DNA of 36,761 nucleotides from Woeseiaceae bacterium (GTDB taxonomy: Bacteria; Pseudomonadota; Gammaproteobacteria; Steroidobacterales; Woeseiaceae), in assembly GCA_030066075.1 (NCBI GenBank), contig JASJCH010000026.1, positions 1 to 36,761 on the forward strand. Direction: 5' to 3'. Shown here piece after piece: positions 8,308-17,652 of the stretch. The notes under the pieces were generated by a model that saw only the letters and a list, made by a program, of their open reading frames with translations, had not been told where the DNA came from and ran no database searches. Position numbers and translations under genes: made by a program. Positions within the stretch are counted from its first letter, which is position 1. Every line of letters begins with the position of its first letter.

Positions 8308-8472
8308 CTAGCGGATGCCGAAAAGGCCCAGCAGACGGGACAATAAGGACTCCGACAGGCCGTCGACAGCGAGATCGGGGTCTGCGTCGTAGTTGTCAGC
8401 GCGTAATCCCTGTACGTACTGGCGCGTGTTGGCGTCGAGTTCGTCTTCGGTCGTTGTGTTTTCGAATGCCAT
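8308..8472 (-). CDS. 54-residue acidic small protein downstream of tldD
   Basis: A short ORF reading MAFENTTTEDELDAN at its start and SESLLSRLLGLFGIR at its end. The first two thirds are acidic and polar (many D/E, N, T); the last 15 residues form an amphipathic or hydrophobic helix. AAAGGG lies about 8 bases before the ATG, an acceptable ribosome-binding site. It lies between tldD (111 bp upstream) and the small two-helix membrane protein (49 bp downstream), all on the same strand. No family is recognised. I favour a real gene because of its ribosome-binding site, biased composition and lack of any overlapping gene, but comparative evidence is missing. Confidence 0.5.
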   Translation of the reverse strand: MAFENTTTEDELDANTRQYVQGLRADNYDADPDLAVDGLSESLLSRLLGLFGIR

Positions 8473-8583
8473 CGTCGTGTCCCTTTGAGCGATACACGAA
8501 CACTACTCCGATCATATGTCGAATACGGTGAACAGCCTCACACTGTAAGCCGAGAACTCTGCCGACCCGTGGTTATGTAAAGG

Positions 8584-10026
8584 TTACGCGGTGCCGCCCA
8601 CGGTCAGTTCGTCGATCTTGAGCGTCGGCTGGCCAACGCCCACCGGGACCGACTGACCTTCCTTACCGCAGGTACCGACACCGGTGTCCAGCGCGAGATC
8701 GTTGCCCAGCATGGAGATGCGATTCAGCACCTCGGGACCGTCGCCGATCAACATGGCGCCCTTCACGGGCGTGGTGACTTTGCCGTTCTCGATCAGGTAA
8801 GCCTCGCTCGCCGAGAACACGAACTTGCCCGACGTGATATCAACCTGGCCGCCGCCGAAGTTCGGTGCATACAGGCCCTTGTCGACGGAAGCGATGATGT
8901 CCTGCGGATCGTGCGGGCCGGCGAGCATATAGGTGTTGGTCATACGGGGCATCGGCATGTGCGCATATGACTCACGCCGGCCATTGCCCGTCGGATCGAC
9001 GCCCATCAGGCGCGCGTTGAGCTTGTCCTGCATGTAACCCTTCAGCACACCGTTCTCGACCAGCACGTTGTACTGCCCGGGCGTTCCTTCGTCGTCAACC
9101 GCCAGCGAACCACGCCGATTCGGCAGGGTGCCGTCGTCGACGATCGTACAAAGACTCGAGGCGACCTGCTCGCCGACGCGGCCGGAGAAAGCGGACGTAC
9201 CTTTGCGATTGAAGTCGCCTTCGAGCCCGTGGCCGACGGCTTCGTGCAGCAGGATGCCCGGCCAGCCGCAGCCGAGAACGACGGGCATCATGCCAGCCGG
9301 CGCCGGGTCGGCCTCGAGCTGCACCGCGGCCTGCCGCACGGCTTCGCGCGCATAGTCGAGAGGCAGGTCGCCGGCAAGGAAGTAATTCAGATCGGCGCGC
9401 GCGCCGCCGCCCGCGTAGCCCTGCTCGCGGCGGCCATTTTCCTCGAGGATCACGGTGACGTTGAGGCGAACGAGTGGTCGCACATCGGCCGACAGCGTGC
9501 CGTCGGAGGCAGCGATAAGCACGAGATCCTGGTTGCTCGACAGGCTGATTATCACCTGGTCGATGCGCTCGTCCAGCGCGCGAGTTTGCGCCTCGATGTC
9601 GGCGAGCAGCGCCGTTTTCTGTTCGTCACTGATGCTCACCAGCGGATCCAGTGCCGGATACAAGGGCTTGGCATCGCGGCGCCGCCAGGCCTGCAGAGCC
9701 TTGGCGTCACCCTGGCGCGCGATTGCCCGGGCCGCCCCAGCCGAATGCTCCAGCGCCGCGAGCATGAGTTCGTCCGAGTAGGCGAACCCGGTCTTCTCGC
9801 CACTGACCGCGCGCACGCCAACGCCCTGGTCGTGGCTGAAGCTGCCCTCGCGAATGATGCGATCCTCGACGGTCCAGCTCTCCTGCCGGCTTACCTGGAA
9901 ATACAGATCGGCATAGTCCACGCCGCCGCGCATCATCGATCCCAGCGTCGTGTTGAGGTGCCCTTCGTCGAGCCCGGCCGGCTCGAGCATCCGGGACATC
10001 ACCGCGTTAATTGAGTTGTCGCTCAT
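8584..10026 (-). CDS. tldD: Metalloprotease TldD
   Basis: 480 residues, the catalytic subunit of the TldD/TldE (PmbA) zinc protease. The zinc motif [11 protein letters not shown] starts at residue 261 (HExxxH), preceded by GCGWPGILL. The C-terminal [17 protein letters not shown] and [17 protein letters not shown] segments hold the remaining family signature, including the usual third zinc ligand region. The family cleaves unfolded peptides and antitoxin or microcin substrates. Nitrilase-then-tldD after yhdP is a standard gammaproteobacterial order. AGGA lies 5 bases before the ATG. It is 24 bp downstream of the nitrilase gene. Confidence 0.96.
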   Translation of the reverse strand: MSDNSINAVMSRMLEPAGLDEGHLNTTLGSMMRGGVDYADLYFQVSRQESWTVEDRIIREGSFSHDQGVGVRAVSGEKTGFAYSDELMLAALEHSAGAARAIARQGDAKALQAWRRRDAKPLYPALDPLVSISDEQKTALLADIEAQTRALDERIDQVIISLSSNQDLVLIAASDGTLSADVRPLVRLNVTVILEENGRREQGYAGGGARADLNYFLAGDLPLDYAREAVRQAAVQLEADPAPAGMMPVVLGCGWPGILLHEAVGHGLEGDFNRKGTSAFSGRVGEQVASSLCTIVDDGTLPNRRGSLAVDDEGTPGQYNVLVENGVLKGYMQDKLNARLMGVDPTGNGRRESYAHMPMPRMTNTYMLAGPHDPQDIIASVDKGLYAPNFGGGQVDITSGKFVFSASEAYLIENGKVTTPVKGAMLIGDGPEVLNRISMLGNDLALDTGVGTCGKEGQSVPVGVGQPTLKIDELTVGGTA

Positions 10027-10050
10027 ACAGTCCTGTTCGCCTTGCGTGTT

Positions 10051-10857
10051 TTATAGTCGCCGGTTCGACAGCGCCGGGAACTCGCCGCGGATCTTGCCCG
10101 GCAGGTCAGGGTCGATATCCGCCTCTACGATGCCGTTGTCTGCGGCCAGTTCACCCAGCACCCGCCCCCAGGGGTCGACGATGATGGAGTGACCCCAGGT
10201 GGCCCGGTTGTCCGGGTGCTCGCCAGTTTGCCCCGGAGCGATCACATAAGCCAGATTCTCGATCGCACGCGCCCGCATCAGCGTTCGCCAGTGCGCCTTG
10301 CCGGTTGCCCGCGTGAATGCCGACGGCACCGTGAAAACGGTCGCCCCGTCGTCGACGAGCTGACGATACAGCTCGGGGAACCGGACGTCGTAGCAGATGG
10401 TCAACCCAATGCGGCCGATGGGCGTCTCAACGGTAACCGGATCGTCCCCGGGATACATGGACCACGACTCCTGGTACGACTCCTCCCGGTCGGGCAGCTT
10501 GACGTCAAACAGGTGGATCTTGCGGTACAGGGCGCATTGCCGCCCCACCGGGTCGTAGACGGGGCAGCCGCCGTAGACGCGATCGTCGTCAGGGGACACG
10601 AATGGCATGCTGCCGGCGACAATCCAGAGCCCGTGGCGCCGGGCAGCGGACTCGAGGAAGTCCTGGATAGGCCCGTGTCCCGGCTCCTCGGCGTGCTGCG
10701 CCTTGTCGCGGCCCTTCTCGGGCATGAGCGCGAAATTCTCGGGCAGCACGGCAACGATGCAGCCGCCGGCGGCCGCGCGGGCGAGCAGCTCATCGGCAAG
10801 CTGCAGGTTGGCCTGGACATTCGCCTGGCTGTTCATTTGCACGGCTGCAGCGCGCAT
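10051..10857 (-). CDS. Nitrilase-superfamily amidase (Nit1/YbeM-like)
   Basis: 268 residues of the carbon-nitrogen hydrolase fold. The catalytic triad is visible: Glu in VLPENFALM (about residue 40), Lys in LYRKIHLFDV (about 113) and Cys in LTICYDVRFPELYR (about 154). LYRKIHLFDVKLPDR and HWRTLMRARAIENLAYVIAP resemble Nit1 rather than other branches. Nit1-type enzymes hydrolyse deaminated glutathione, a side product of transaminases, so metabolite repair is the likely role. The ATG follows the yhdP stop by 3 bases, so translation is probably coupled. A generic omega-amidase activity cannot be excluded. Confidence 0.88.
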   Translation of the reverse strand: MRAAAVQMNSQANVQANLQLADELLARAAAGGCIVAVLPENFALMPEKGRDKAQHAEEPGHGPIQDFLESAARRHGLWIVAGSMPFVSPDDDRVYGGCPVYDPVGRQCALYRKIHLFDVKLPDREESYQESWSMYPGDDPVTVETPIGRIGLTICYDVRFPELYRQLVDDGATVFTVPSAFTRATGKAHWRTLMRARAIENLAYVIAPGQTGEHPDNRATWGHSIIVDPWGRVLGELAADNGIVEADIDPDLPGKIRGEFPALSNRRL

Positions 10858-10860
10858 CGC

Positions 10861-13800
10861 TCAGGAGTCATCCTCGACAATGCAGCCGGCCATGGCGCCG
10901 CTCAGGGCGAAGACTTCGGGCGTAATCGACTCGATATCGGGCTCGTCGAAGGTACCGCCGATGCCGTAGTAGATCTGGGTTGCCTCCTGTAACGGCTTTT
11001 TGAAGATCTGCGAGAAGATCAACAGCGCCGCGGCAACCTGCGGACCGGCGACCAGCGCGCCGGCAACGGGTAATGCATTGCCGAAGCTGGCGCTGACCAC
11101 GGCCGATTGTTCGTACTCCCGCGACACGAGGCCCGCCCTGCCCACAATACCGATATCGGCCGCGGGACTCTCCAGTGACAGGTCGCAGGTGTAGGTATTG
11201 CCGTCGATCAGCGTGAACGTGCCCTGGATCTTGTCGAAGCCGAAGCCCTTGCCGAACACATCGCGGAAATCCAGCGCGAGTCGACGCGGCAGCGCCGCCA
11301 CACTGAGCAAGCCGAAAACGCGGCCGGCGCCCGGGCTGACCTCTTCCAGGCGTCCCGTGCCGATCCGCACCTTGACCTCCCCGTCGAGGGATTCCAGCAG
11401 CCTGTCGCTGGGACCTCCAGACCAGCTGAGGTCGAGCAGCATCGAGAGGTCGTCGCCCTCGATGCCCGGCGCGTAGCCGAGGCGCTTCATCGTGGCCTTG
11501 ACGTCGGTGCTCGTGAGCGACGCCGTGAACGCGCTGCGCGTGCCGACGGGGTCTGATTCATCGAGCAGCCAGCTGGCGTTGCCGATGATCTCGAAGGTCT
11601 TGTCCCGCGCGACAATCGCCTCGGCTTCGAGGCCGTCGGCCGTGCGCTCGAACTCCGCTTCGAGGGCCCCGAAGAACCGCGGGCCGAATGCCGTCTCGGC
11701 GGAGCGGATCGATATCGGCGGTAATTCCCGCGGATCCACCTGGACGGGTTGGGAATCCGGCTCGGTATCATCGCCCGGCAGCACGAGGCGCTCGGCGTCG
11801 ACGATGATCGGTCGTCCGGAGTTGAAGTCGTAGGGAATCACAGTCGACGCGATAACCTCCGCACCTTCAACCTCGACGTGCCAGTCCCGCGCGCTGCGAT
11901 CGAGCCGCACGCGGTGATCGACGAGGTGCTGTCCCAGCACATGCAGGTTCTCAACCGTCATATCAATCGAGCGAATACGCTCCATCGTGCCGAACTTGCC
12001 TTCGGACTCCTGGCTCATCTCGAACCAGCGGCGGATGTGCACGTAGTCGGTCGCACCGCGCAGGTGCAGTCCGCGAGTCTCCGGCACGGCTTCGGCGGCC
12101 GTTGTGCCACCGAACGTCACCAGGCCGCGATCGACATCCCACAGGTCGTCCTGCTTGGTGATTGTGGCCTGCCAGGAGAAGACGTCGCCGGCGGTGCCGG
12201 TCGTGTCAACGCGGTCGGAATCCTTGGGCATCAGGATAGTCATGCCGAGGTCGACGGTATCATCCGCCGCCTTGCCAAGCGGGCGCGGCAGCTCGATACC
12301 CAGCCCCTCGAGGTCGCTCGCAATCTGGATTGTGAACGGCACCGGCTCTTCCACCTGGCCGGCGGGGAACAACAGCCGCGCCGAGTAGCCGGTTTCGCCG
12401 CTTACGCGACCGGACAATGGCAGCCCGAGTTCGGTCTCCAGCGCTGTCGCCGTGGCGCTGCCCGCGGCGTCGGCAATGACCCGATACTCAGGCATCGACT
12501 CCGGCGCCTGTGACAGCTCGATAGCCACCGGCCGGCCGAGCAGCGTCCCCTGCAACGCCTCGCTGCTCACGTTTTCGCGCTCGATGACGATCGTGCCCGT
12601 CAGGTCCGACAGCGGCGCGCTGAACCCCTCCATGCTGCCGCTACCCCCGAGCGCCTCCAGTCTCGCGGTCAGCGTGAAATTCTGTGCGTCGCGAATGGGA
12701 ATGTCGAGCGCCAGGTCGAGGTGCGCATCGCCGGCCACAGTGACTTTTTCCAACTGTCGGCCGAGCAACTCGTTGATCGGACTGTTCACGGATAACTCGC
12801 GAAACGCTGGCAGCGTACTCGAGCTTTGCGCCCTGATCTGGAAGAAAGGATTCCGGAAGTCGGCAATCTCGATACGAGCGTCGCGCACCTCGTTACCGAC
12901 CGTGATCGCGTGATTGCGCTCCGACAGCAGGCTCATGTTCTCGATAACGAGGTCCGCTTCGACGATCTCGACCCGCGGCCAGTCTTCCTCGTAAATGATG
13001 ACGCTGTCACGGATGTTGCTCTCGATCAGGAACTGGCCTTCGCCGTTATCGAATGGCCAGTTGTTCATGTCACCAATCAGTCGGGCTGTGGCTCTGGGCA
13101 CTCGCCCCGCGACGATGCCCTCGCGGAACCACTCACTCATCTTCGGGCGCTGCTCCATGTAGGGGACATAGAGGCGAGCGGCGGCGAGGTCGTCAATCCT
13201 GAATTCGCTCTCGAGGTCGACAAACGGGCGCTTCGAGCCTTCGACCAGTGACACCTCGATGCTCGTCTCGCTGTCAAAGAACTCATTGGCCAGCACAATG
13301 CTGTCGGAGAGCACCGTGGTGCGATCGTTGCCGCGGCGCCAGATCACCGTGCCACGGCTGGTGTCGAAGGCCAGTGGCTGTCCCAGAATCGTCGGCGCGG
13401 TCACGACAAGGCTGTCGGAATCAATCTCCAGCCGCCCGCTGGACCGGTCCGCCCGCAGGCTGCCCGAGAATCCGCGCACGCCCGGGCGCGTTCCTGACGC
13501 GGCGACGCCAACGTTGTCGAACTCCGCGGACACGTTGAACTGCGGCACCTCGGTGTCGAGGTCGCTGAGGCGGACAACCACATCGCGCACGACGCCAGTG
13601 GGATCGAACTCACCGAGCATTGTGCGTTGCTCATCTTTGAGCCACGGGAATGCGACTGCGGCATCTGCGAAGTTCAGGTAGGAGGCCTGCACGTCTACCA
13701 TCGCGATCTTGCCGTCATCATTGAAGCCTGTCTCGACCCGCATAGTCGTCTCGGGCCACTCGCCGGCAGGTGTGATCGCCTGGAACTCACTGGCTGCAAT

Positions 13801-14718
13801 CAGCCAGCCGTCTTCATCCCCGAGAAATTCGAGCCGGCCGCGCACCGCGAGATCAGCCAGCGAAGCAATGGCAATATTGCGAATGTCGACCGTTGCCGCC
13901 GCGCTGCGCACGCGCTGTCCGACGACCTCCAGGGACACCTCGAGATCACCGCGGCCACCGTCGAAGCGCGCCTGCTCCAGCGGCTGCATGGCCGAGACCC
14001 CGCGCAAGCGGACGTCTCTCAGGTCGAGCCGCACGTCCCAGCTGCGCTCTTCGGGCGTGCCGTCGAGAAACTGCACCGCCGATACCCGCAGCGCTTCGCC
14101 AAGCGCTTCGGGCAGCCCCACGTCCGCGTCTATCGCCATGCGTACGTCGTCGCGATTGATGACCAGGGATGGAATATCGAACGTCTTGGGCCGCTCGTCA
14201 CCCGGCTGCAGCAGGTTTAGCTGGATATCCTCGAGGAGAATCTCGATAGGTCCAAGACCATTGCCCTGCTCCGCCGCGCTGTCACGCTCCGGCAATAGCT
14301 GGTCTACCGGCGTGCCCTGCACCGACCACTCGCCGTTGGCGAGTTGCCGCACCTCGATCACCGTGTCGCGTACGACCACGCGGTCGACCACGGCCTGGCG
14401 ATCGAAAAGCAGGTTGCTGAGCGCGACGCCCACACTCACCTGCTCGGCCGCGACGATACGCGCCAGCGTTTCGTTGGCGATCAGCTCGGCATCATAGAAC
14501 TCGACTTCAGGGCCGCTCAGGCCCCAGCGCGCGTCCATGCCCGAGAACTCGACAGACATGCCGATGGCGGCGCTGGCCCAGCCCTTGATGTCGTCCTGGT
14601 ACTCGGGCAGCCGCGGCAGGAACAGGCGGAACAGCCCGACGGCGATCGCGAGCAGGATCACGATCGCGCCCGCCGTGTAGGCGAGGAAGCGGATGATGCG
14701 TCTCAGGAAGTTCTTCAT
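10861..14718 (-). CDS. yhdP: AsmA-like envelope protein YhdP
   Basis: A very large (1285-residue) protein with one N-terminal membrane anchor (about residues 9-33, IVILLAIAVGLFRLFLPRLP) and a long periplasmic region of repetitive beta-strands. The DUF3971 and AsmA C-terminal regions occupy the middle and last third. It belongs to the YhdP/TamB/AsmA repeating beta-groove family, thought to carry phospholipids between inner and outer membranes; YhdP affects fast phospholipid flow in E. coli. Size matches E. coli YhdP (about 1270). Its ATG shares one base with the rng stop (TAATG), and the nitrilase gene follows after 3 bases. Confidence 0.93.
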   Translation of the reverse strand: MKNFLRRIIRFLAYTAGAIVILLAIAVGLFRLFLPRLPEYQDDIKGWASAAIGMSVEFSGMDARWGLSGPEVEFYDAELIANETLARIVAAEQVSVGVALSNLLFDRQAVVDRVVVRDTVIEVRQLANGEWSVQGTPVDQLLPERDSAAEQGNGLGPIEILLEDIQLNLLQPGDERPKTFDIPSLVINRDDVRMAIDADVGLPEALGEALRVSAVQFLDGTPEERSWDVRLDLRDVRLRGVSAMQPLEQARFDGGRGDLEVSLEVVGQRVRSAAATVDIRNIAIASLADLAVRGRLEFLGDEDGWLIAASEFQAITPAGEWPETTMRVETGFNDDGKIAMVDVQASYLNFADAAVAFPWLKDEQRTMLGEFDPTGVVRDVVVRLSDLDTEVPQFNVSAEFDNVGVAASGTRPGVRGFSGSLRADRSSGRLEIDSDSLVVTAPTILGQPLAFDTSRGTVIWRRGNDRTTVLSDSIVLANEFFDSETSIEVSLVEGSKRPFVDLESEFRIDDLAAARLYVPYMEQRPKMSEWFREGIVAGRVPRATARLIGDMNNWPFDNGEGQFLIESNIRDSVIIYEEDWPRVEIVEADLVIENMSLLSERNHAITVGNEVRDARIEIADFRNPFFQIRAQSSSTLPAFRELSVNSPINELLGRQLEKVTVAGDAHLDLALDIPIRDAQNFTLTARLEALGGSGSMEGFSAPLSDLTGTIVIERENVSSEALQGTLLGRPVAIELSQAPESMPEYRVIADAAGSATATALETELGLPLSGRVSGETGYSARLLFPAGQVEEPVPFTIQIASDLEGLGIELPRPLGKAADDTVDLGMTILMPKDSDRVDTTGTAGDVFSWQATITKQDDLWDVDRGLVTFGGTTAAEAVPETRGLHLRGATDYVHIRRWFEMSQESEGKFGTMERIRSIDMTVENLHVLGQHLVDHRVRLDRSARDWHVEVEGAEVIASTVIPYDFNSGRPIIVDAERLVLPGDDTEPDSQPVQVDPRELPPISIRSAETAFGPRFFGALEAEFERTADGLEAEAIVARDKTFEIIGNASWLLDESDPVGTRSAFTASLTSTDVKATMKRLGYAPGIEGDDLSMLLDLSWSGGPSDRLLESLDGEVKVRIGTGRLEEVSPGAGRVFGLLSVAALPRRLALDFRDVFGKGFGFDKIQGTFTLIDGNTYTCDLSLESPAADIGIVGRAGLVSREYEQSAVVSASFGNALPVAGALVAGPQVAAALLIFSQIFKKPLQEATQIYYGIGGTFDEPDIESITPEVFALSGAMAGCIVEDDS

Positions 14719-16199
14719 TACATCAGCACGACGTCAAACTGGTCCTGCAGGTACAGGGACTCGGGCTGCAGCCGGATCGACTTCCCGGTCTGTTCCTCGA
14801 GCGTCGCCAGGCTCGGCGCCTGTTCGTCGAGCAGGAGTTCGATGACGTCCTGGTGCGCCAGCACCAGCGCCTCGGCGAACTCGAACTGCCGCGACTGGCG
14901 AATGATTTCCCTGAATATCTCAAAACACACGGTCTCCGCGCTGAGCACGAAACCTCTGCCCTCACAGCTTGGACAATCGTCACAGAGAATATGCTGCAAA
15001 CTCTCGCGCGTGCGCTTGCGCGTCATCTCCACCAGGCCGAGCGGCGACACCGGGCTGATCTGGTGGCGGGCATGGTCGGACGCCAGCGACTGCTCCAGCA
15101 GCTGCAGCACGTTGGCGCGATGGTCGGCCTCCTCCATGTCGATGAAATCGATAATGATGATGCCGCCGAGGTTTCTGAGTCGCAGTTGCCGCGCGATTGC
15201 GACGGCGGCTTCCAGGTTGGTTCGGTAGATCGTCTCCTCGAGGTTGCGATGGCCCACGTACCCGCCCGTGTTGACGTCGATCGTCGTCATCGCCTCGGTC
15301 TGGTCAAAGATAAGATAACCACCTGACTTCAATGGTATTTTTCGATCCAGCGCCTTGCTGATATCGTCCTCGATGCCGTGCAGGTCGAAGATCGGCCGGC
15401 GCCGCTGGTAATGCTCCAGCATCGGCGCCACCGGGGGCAGGAAAGTCTCCGCAAACTCGCGCATCGCCGCAAAATCTGCCTCCGAATCAACCAGTATCTT
15501 CTCGACGTCACTTGTCACGAGGTCGCGCAGCACCCGCAGCGGCAGCGACAGGTCCTCGTGTATGAGACTTTTTACCTCGGCTTTGCTGCACCGTTCCTGA
15601 ACGACGGTCCACAACTTGGCCAGGAACTCGAGGTCGGCGCGCAGCTCGTCGGCTTCGGCGCCCTCGGCGACCGTGCGCACGATGGCGCCGCACTCGAGCC
15701 CCGCTTCCCCGAGCAGCCCCGCGACCAGCTCACGCAAGCGTTCGCGCTCCTCGTCATCCTCGATGCGCGCCGAAATGCCGACGCTGTCGCCCTCGGGCAG
15801 CAACACGAGGTGCCGCGACGGCAGCGTCACGAAGGTGGTCAGGCGCGCGCCTTTGTTACCCAGCGGATCCTTGACGACCTGGACGAGGACGTCCTCGCCC
15901 TCCCGCACGACATCACGGATATTCGGCAGTTCGTCGTTGTCACCGTTGCCGTTCTGCTGGCGGACGATGTCGGATACGTGCAGGAACGCGGTGCGCTGCA
16001 GGCCGATGTCGACGAAGGCGGCCTGCATGCCCGGAAGCACTCGCGACACGCGGCCCTTGTAGATGTTGCTGATCACGCCGCGCCGTGCCGAGCGCTCGAT
16101 ATAGATCTCCTGCAGGATACCGTTCTCGAGCAGGGCTGCGCGCACCTCGCTCGGCGTCACATTGACCAGGATTTCTTCTTTCAACGATTCGTCGGTCAT
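14718..16199 (-). CDS. rng: Ribonuclease G
   Basis: 493 residues, normal for RNase G, the endoribonuclease that matures the 16S rRNA 5' end and turns over some mRNAs. An S1-like domain is near the N-terminus (GVISNIYKGRVSRVLPGMQAAFVDIGL, residues about 40-66). Catalytic acidic residues lie in MTTIDVNTGGYVG and IIIIDFIDMEE (about residues 304 and 347). The zinc-link pair is in DDCPSCEGRG near residue 407. There is no C-terminal degradosome scaffold, so this is not RNase E. A GAGG stands 8 bases before the ATG. The gene sits between maf and yhdP as in E. coli. Confidence 0.96.
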   Translation of the reverse strand: MTDESLKEEILVNVTPSEVRAALLENGILQEIYIERSARRGVISNIYKGRVSRVLPGMQAAFVDIGLQRTAFLHVSDIVRQQNGNGDNDELPNIRDVVREGEDVLVQVVKDPLGNKGARLTTFVTLPSRHLVLLPEGDSVGISARIEDDEERERLRELVAGLLGEAGLECGAIVRTVAEGAEADELRADLEFLAKLWTVVQERCSKAEVKSLIHEDLSLPLRVLRDLVTSDVEKILVDSEADFAAMREFAETFLPPVAPMLEHYQRRRPIFDLHGIEDDISKALDRKIPLKSGGYLIFDQTEAMTTIDVNTGGYVGHRNLEETIYRTNLEAAVAIARQLRLRNLGGIIIIDFIDMEEADHRANVLQLLEQSLASDHARHQISPVSPLGLVEMTRKRTRESLQHILCDDCPSCEGRGFVLSAETVCFEIFREIIRQSRQFEFAEALVLAHQDVIELLLDEQAPSLATLEEQTGKSIRLQPESLYLQDQFDVVLM

Positions 16200-16209
16200 C
16201 TGCAGAACC

Positions 16210-16225
16210 TCGCCCCTCGGGGCGA
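16210..16225. other. 16-bp GC palindrome between maf and rng
   Basis: TCGCCCC-TC-GGGGCGA is a perfect inverted repeat occupying most of the 27-bp maf-rng gap. In RNA it would form a strong short hairpin just before the rng ribosome-binding site. No T-run follows, so it is not a standard terminator. It may stabilise or expose the rng leader, possibly for processing; the role is inferred. Confidence 0.35.
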
Positions 16226-16226
16226 T

Positions 16227-16799
16227 TCACAAAACACTAATACCGGCCTCGCGCAGCAACGCCGTGGTTTCGTACACGGGCAATCCCACGACGCCCGAGT
16301 AGCTGCCGGCTATGGACTCGACGAACACGCCGCCGAGACCCTGGATCGCGTAAGCACCGGCTTTGTCGGCCGGCTCCCCACTTTGCCAGTAAGCCAGCGC
16401 TTCGTCAGGACGGATTTCCCGAAACTGTACTTCGGTGCGAGACAGGCAGGCCCGCATCTGCTCGCCGTCCCAGACGGCGACTCCGGTCATGACCTCGTGT
16501 GTCCGGCCCGACAGGCGCGCCAGCATGCCGAGCGCATCGGCCTCGTCTAGTGGTTTGCCGAAAATCTCGTCTCCCAGGACCACGGCCGTGTCGGCCCCGA
16601 TGACGACCGCCGCCGCCGCGGGCGCGCCGGCGCGCGCTTTCTCGCGCGCCAGGCGCAACACCATATCGGCGGCGGCCTCGCCAGCGCGTGGACTTTCGTC
16701 GACGTCCGCGCCGCCCACGCTGAATTCGAGGCCGAGGGCGTCGAGGATTTCCCGGCGCCGAGGTGACGATGAGGCCAGATGTAAGGGTCTATTCGCGAT
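16227..16799 (-). CDS. maf: Maf family nucleotide pyrophosphatase, start uncertain
   Basis: Maf proteins hydrolyse non-canonical or canonical nucleoside triphosphates and are linked to septum control. The frame contains LHLASSSPRRREIL, VGGADVDESP, VVIGADTAVVLG, GRTHEVMTGV and DKAGAYAIQG, all family hallmarks. The first ATG (16718) would cut off the essential SSSPRR loop. Upstream of that loop there is no ATG, GTG or TTG in frame. The best-fitting start is ATC at 16799-16797, giving MANRPLHLASSSPRR and a normal 190-residue protein that overlaps the rlmH stop by 11 bp. An ATC start, a CTG at 16778, or a base error in this sequence are the alternatives. Confidence 0.85.
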   Translation of the reverse strand: MANRPLHLASSSPRRREILDALGLEFSVGGADVDESPRAGEAAADMVLRLAREKARAGAPAAAAVVIGADTAVVLGDEIFGKPLDEADALGMLARLSGRTHEVMTGVAVWDGEQMRACLSRTEVQFREIRPDEALAYWQSGEPADKAGAYAIQGLGGVFVESIAGSYSGVVGLPVYETTALLREAGISVL

Positions 16800-17259
16800 G
16801 GTATGGGTGGCCGGCCTGCAGCGACCAGGCGCGGTACAGCTGTTCGGCGAACAGCACCCGGGCCAGCCCGTGCGGCAGCGTTAATTTCGACAATGACCAG
16901 CTCATTTTCGCACGATCCCGGCAATCGGCGGAAACGCCGTCGGGGCCGCCGATGATGAAACACAGGTCGCGGCCATCCGCCTGCCAGCCGGTGAGCCTGG
17001 CGGCGAGTTCGGAGCTGGTGAGTTGCAGCCCGCGCTCGTCGAGCAGCACGACCTGCTCGGCCGGGTCGATCTTTGCGAGAATCTGACGCCCCTCGGCCTG
17101 GACAGCGTGGTCGGACTTGTCTTTTTTGCTGCGGCGGGCGGTGGGGATGGCGTCGAGGCGAAATTTCCACTCGCGTGGAAAACGCGCAGCATAAGTGTCA
17201 AAAGCGTCGTCAACCCAGGACGGCTGGCGATCGCCGACAGCGATCAAACGGATGTGCAT
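16789..17259 (-). CDS. rlmH: 23S rRNA pseudouridine-1915 methyltransferase RlmH
   Basis: 156 residues, the standard size of this SPOUT methyltransferase, which N3-methylates pseudouridine 1915 of helix 69 on assembled 70S ribosomes. The knotted SAM-binding region is visible as LCFIIGGPDGVS (about residues 98-110) and SLSKLTLPHGLARVLFAEQL, and the C-terminus ends GHPYHRE as in most family members. Its ATG follows the rsfS stop by 3 bases. The rsfS-rlmH pairing is widely conserved in bacteria. Its last codons overlap the inferred maf start. Confidence 0.97.
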   Translation of the reverse strand: MHIRLIAVGDRQPSWVDDAFDTYAARFPREWKFRLDAIPTARRSKKDKSDHAVQAEGRQILAKIDPAEQVVLLDERGLQLTSSELAARLTGWQADGRDLCFIIGGPDGVSADCRDRAKMSWSLSKLTLPHGLARVLFAEQLYRAWSLQAGHPYHRE

Positions 17260-17262
17260 GAC

Positions 17263-17616
17263 CTACGCGTCGGTCGCGGCGAGGTCAGCAGCAGGTCCGA
17301 GTGACCAGAGTTTCTCCAGGTTATAGAACTCACGCACTTTCGGCAGCATGACATGTACCAGCGCATCCTGCAGATCGAGCAGTACCCATTCGCCGCCTTC
17401 TTCACCCTCGACGCCAATCGGCTTGTGACCGGCCTTGGCGGCTTTCTCGGCGACATTCTCGACGAGCGCCTGGACGTGGCGATTCGACGTGCCGCTCGCG
17501 ACGATCATGTAATCCGTCACGGTCGTCATGTCGCGGACGTCGAGCGTGGTGACGTCCTTGGCCTTGATATCGTCGAGCGCGTCAACGACCAGCGTGCACA
17601 GTTGCTCGCTATTCAT
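17263..17616 (-). CDS. rsfS: Ribosomal silencing factor RsfS
   Basis: 117 residues of the RsfS/Iojap family. It binds ribosomal protein L14 on the 50S subunit and blocks subunit joining when nutrients are scarce. Family motifs are LDDIKAKDVTTLDV at residues 12-26, MIVASGTSNRHVQALVENV (about 37-55) and GEWVLLDLQDALVHVM (about 76-92). An AAAGAG stands 8 bases before the ATG. It lies 36 bp after nadD and 3 bp before rlmH, the usual order nadD-rsfS-rlmH. Confidence 0.97.
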   Translation of the reverse strand: MNSEQLCTLVVDALDDIKAKDVTTLDVRDMTTVTDYMIVASGTSNRHVQALVENVAEKAAKAGHKPIGVEGEEGGEWVLLDLQDALVHVMLPKVREFYNLEKLWSLGPAADLAATDA

Positions 17617-17652
17617 GCGTTGTTCTCTTTGACTGTCAAAATAAGCTTCTCC

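Noticed and set aside
15378..16550. 390-codon plus-strand frame over rng and maf
   Set aside because: Antisense shadow of two conserved genes; no domain or start signal.
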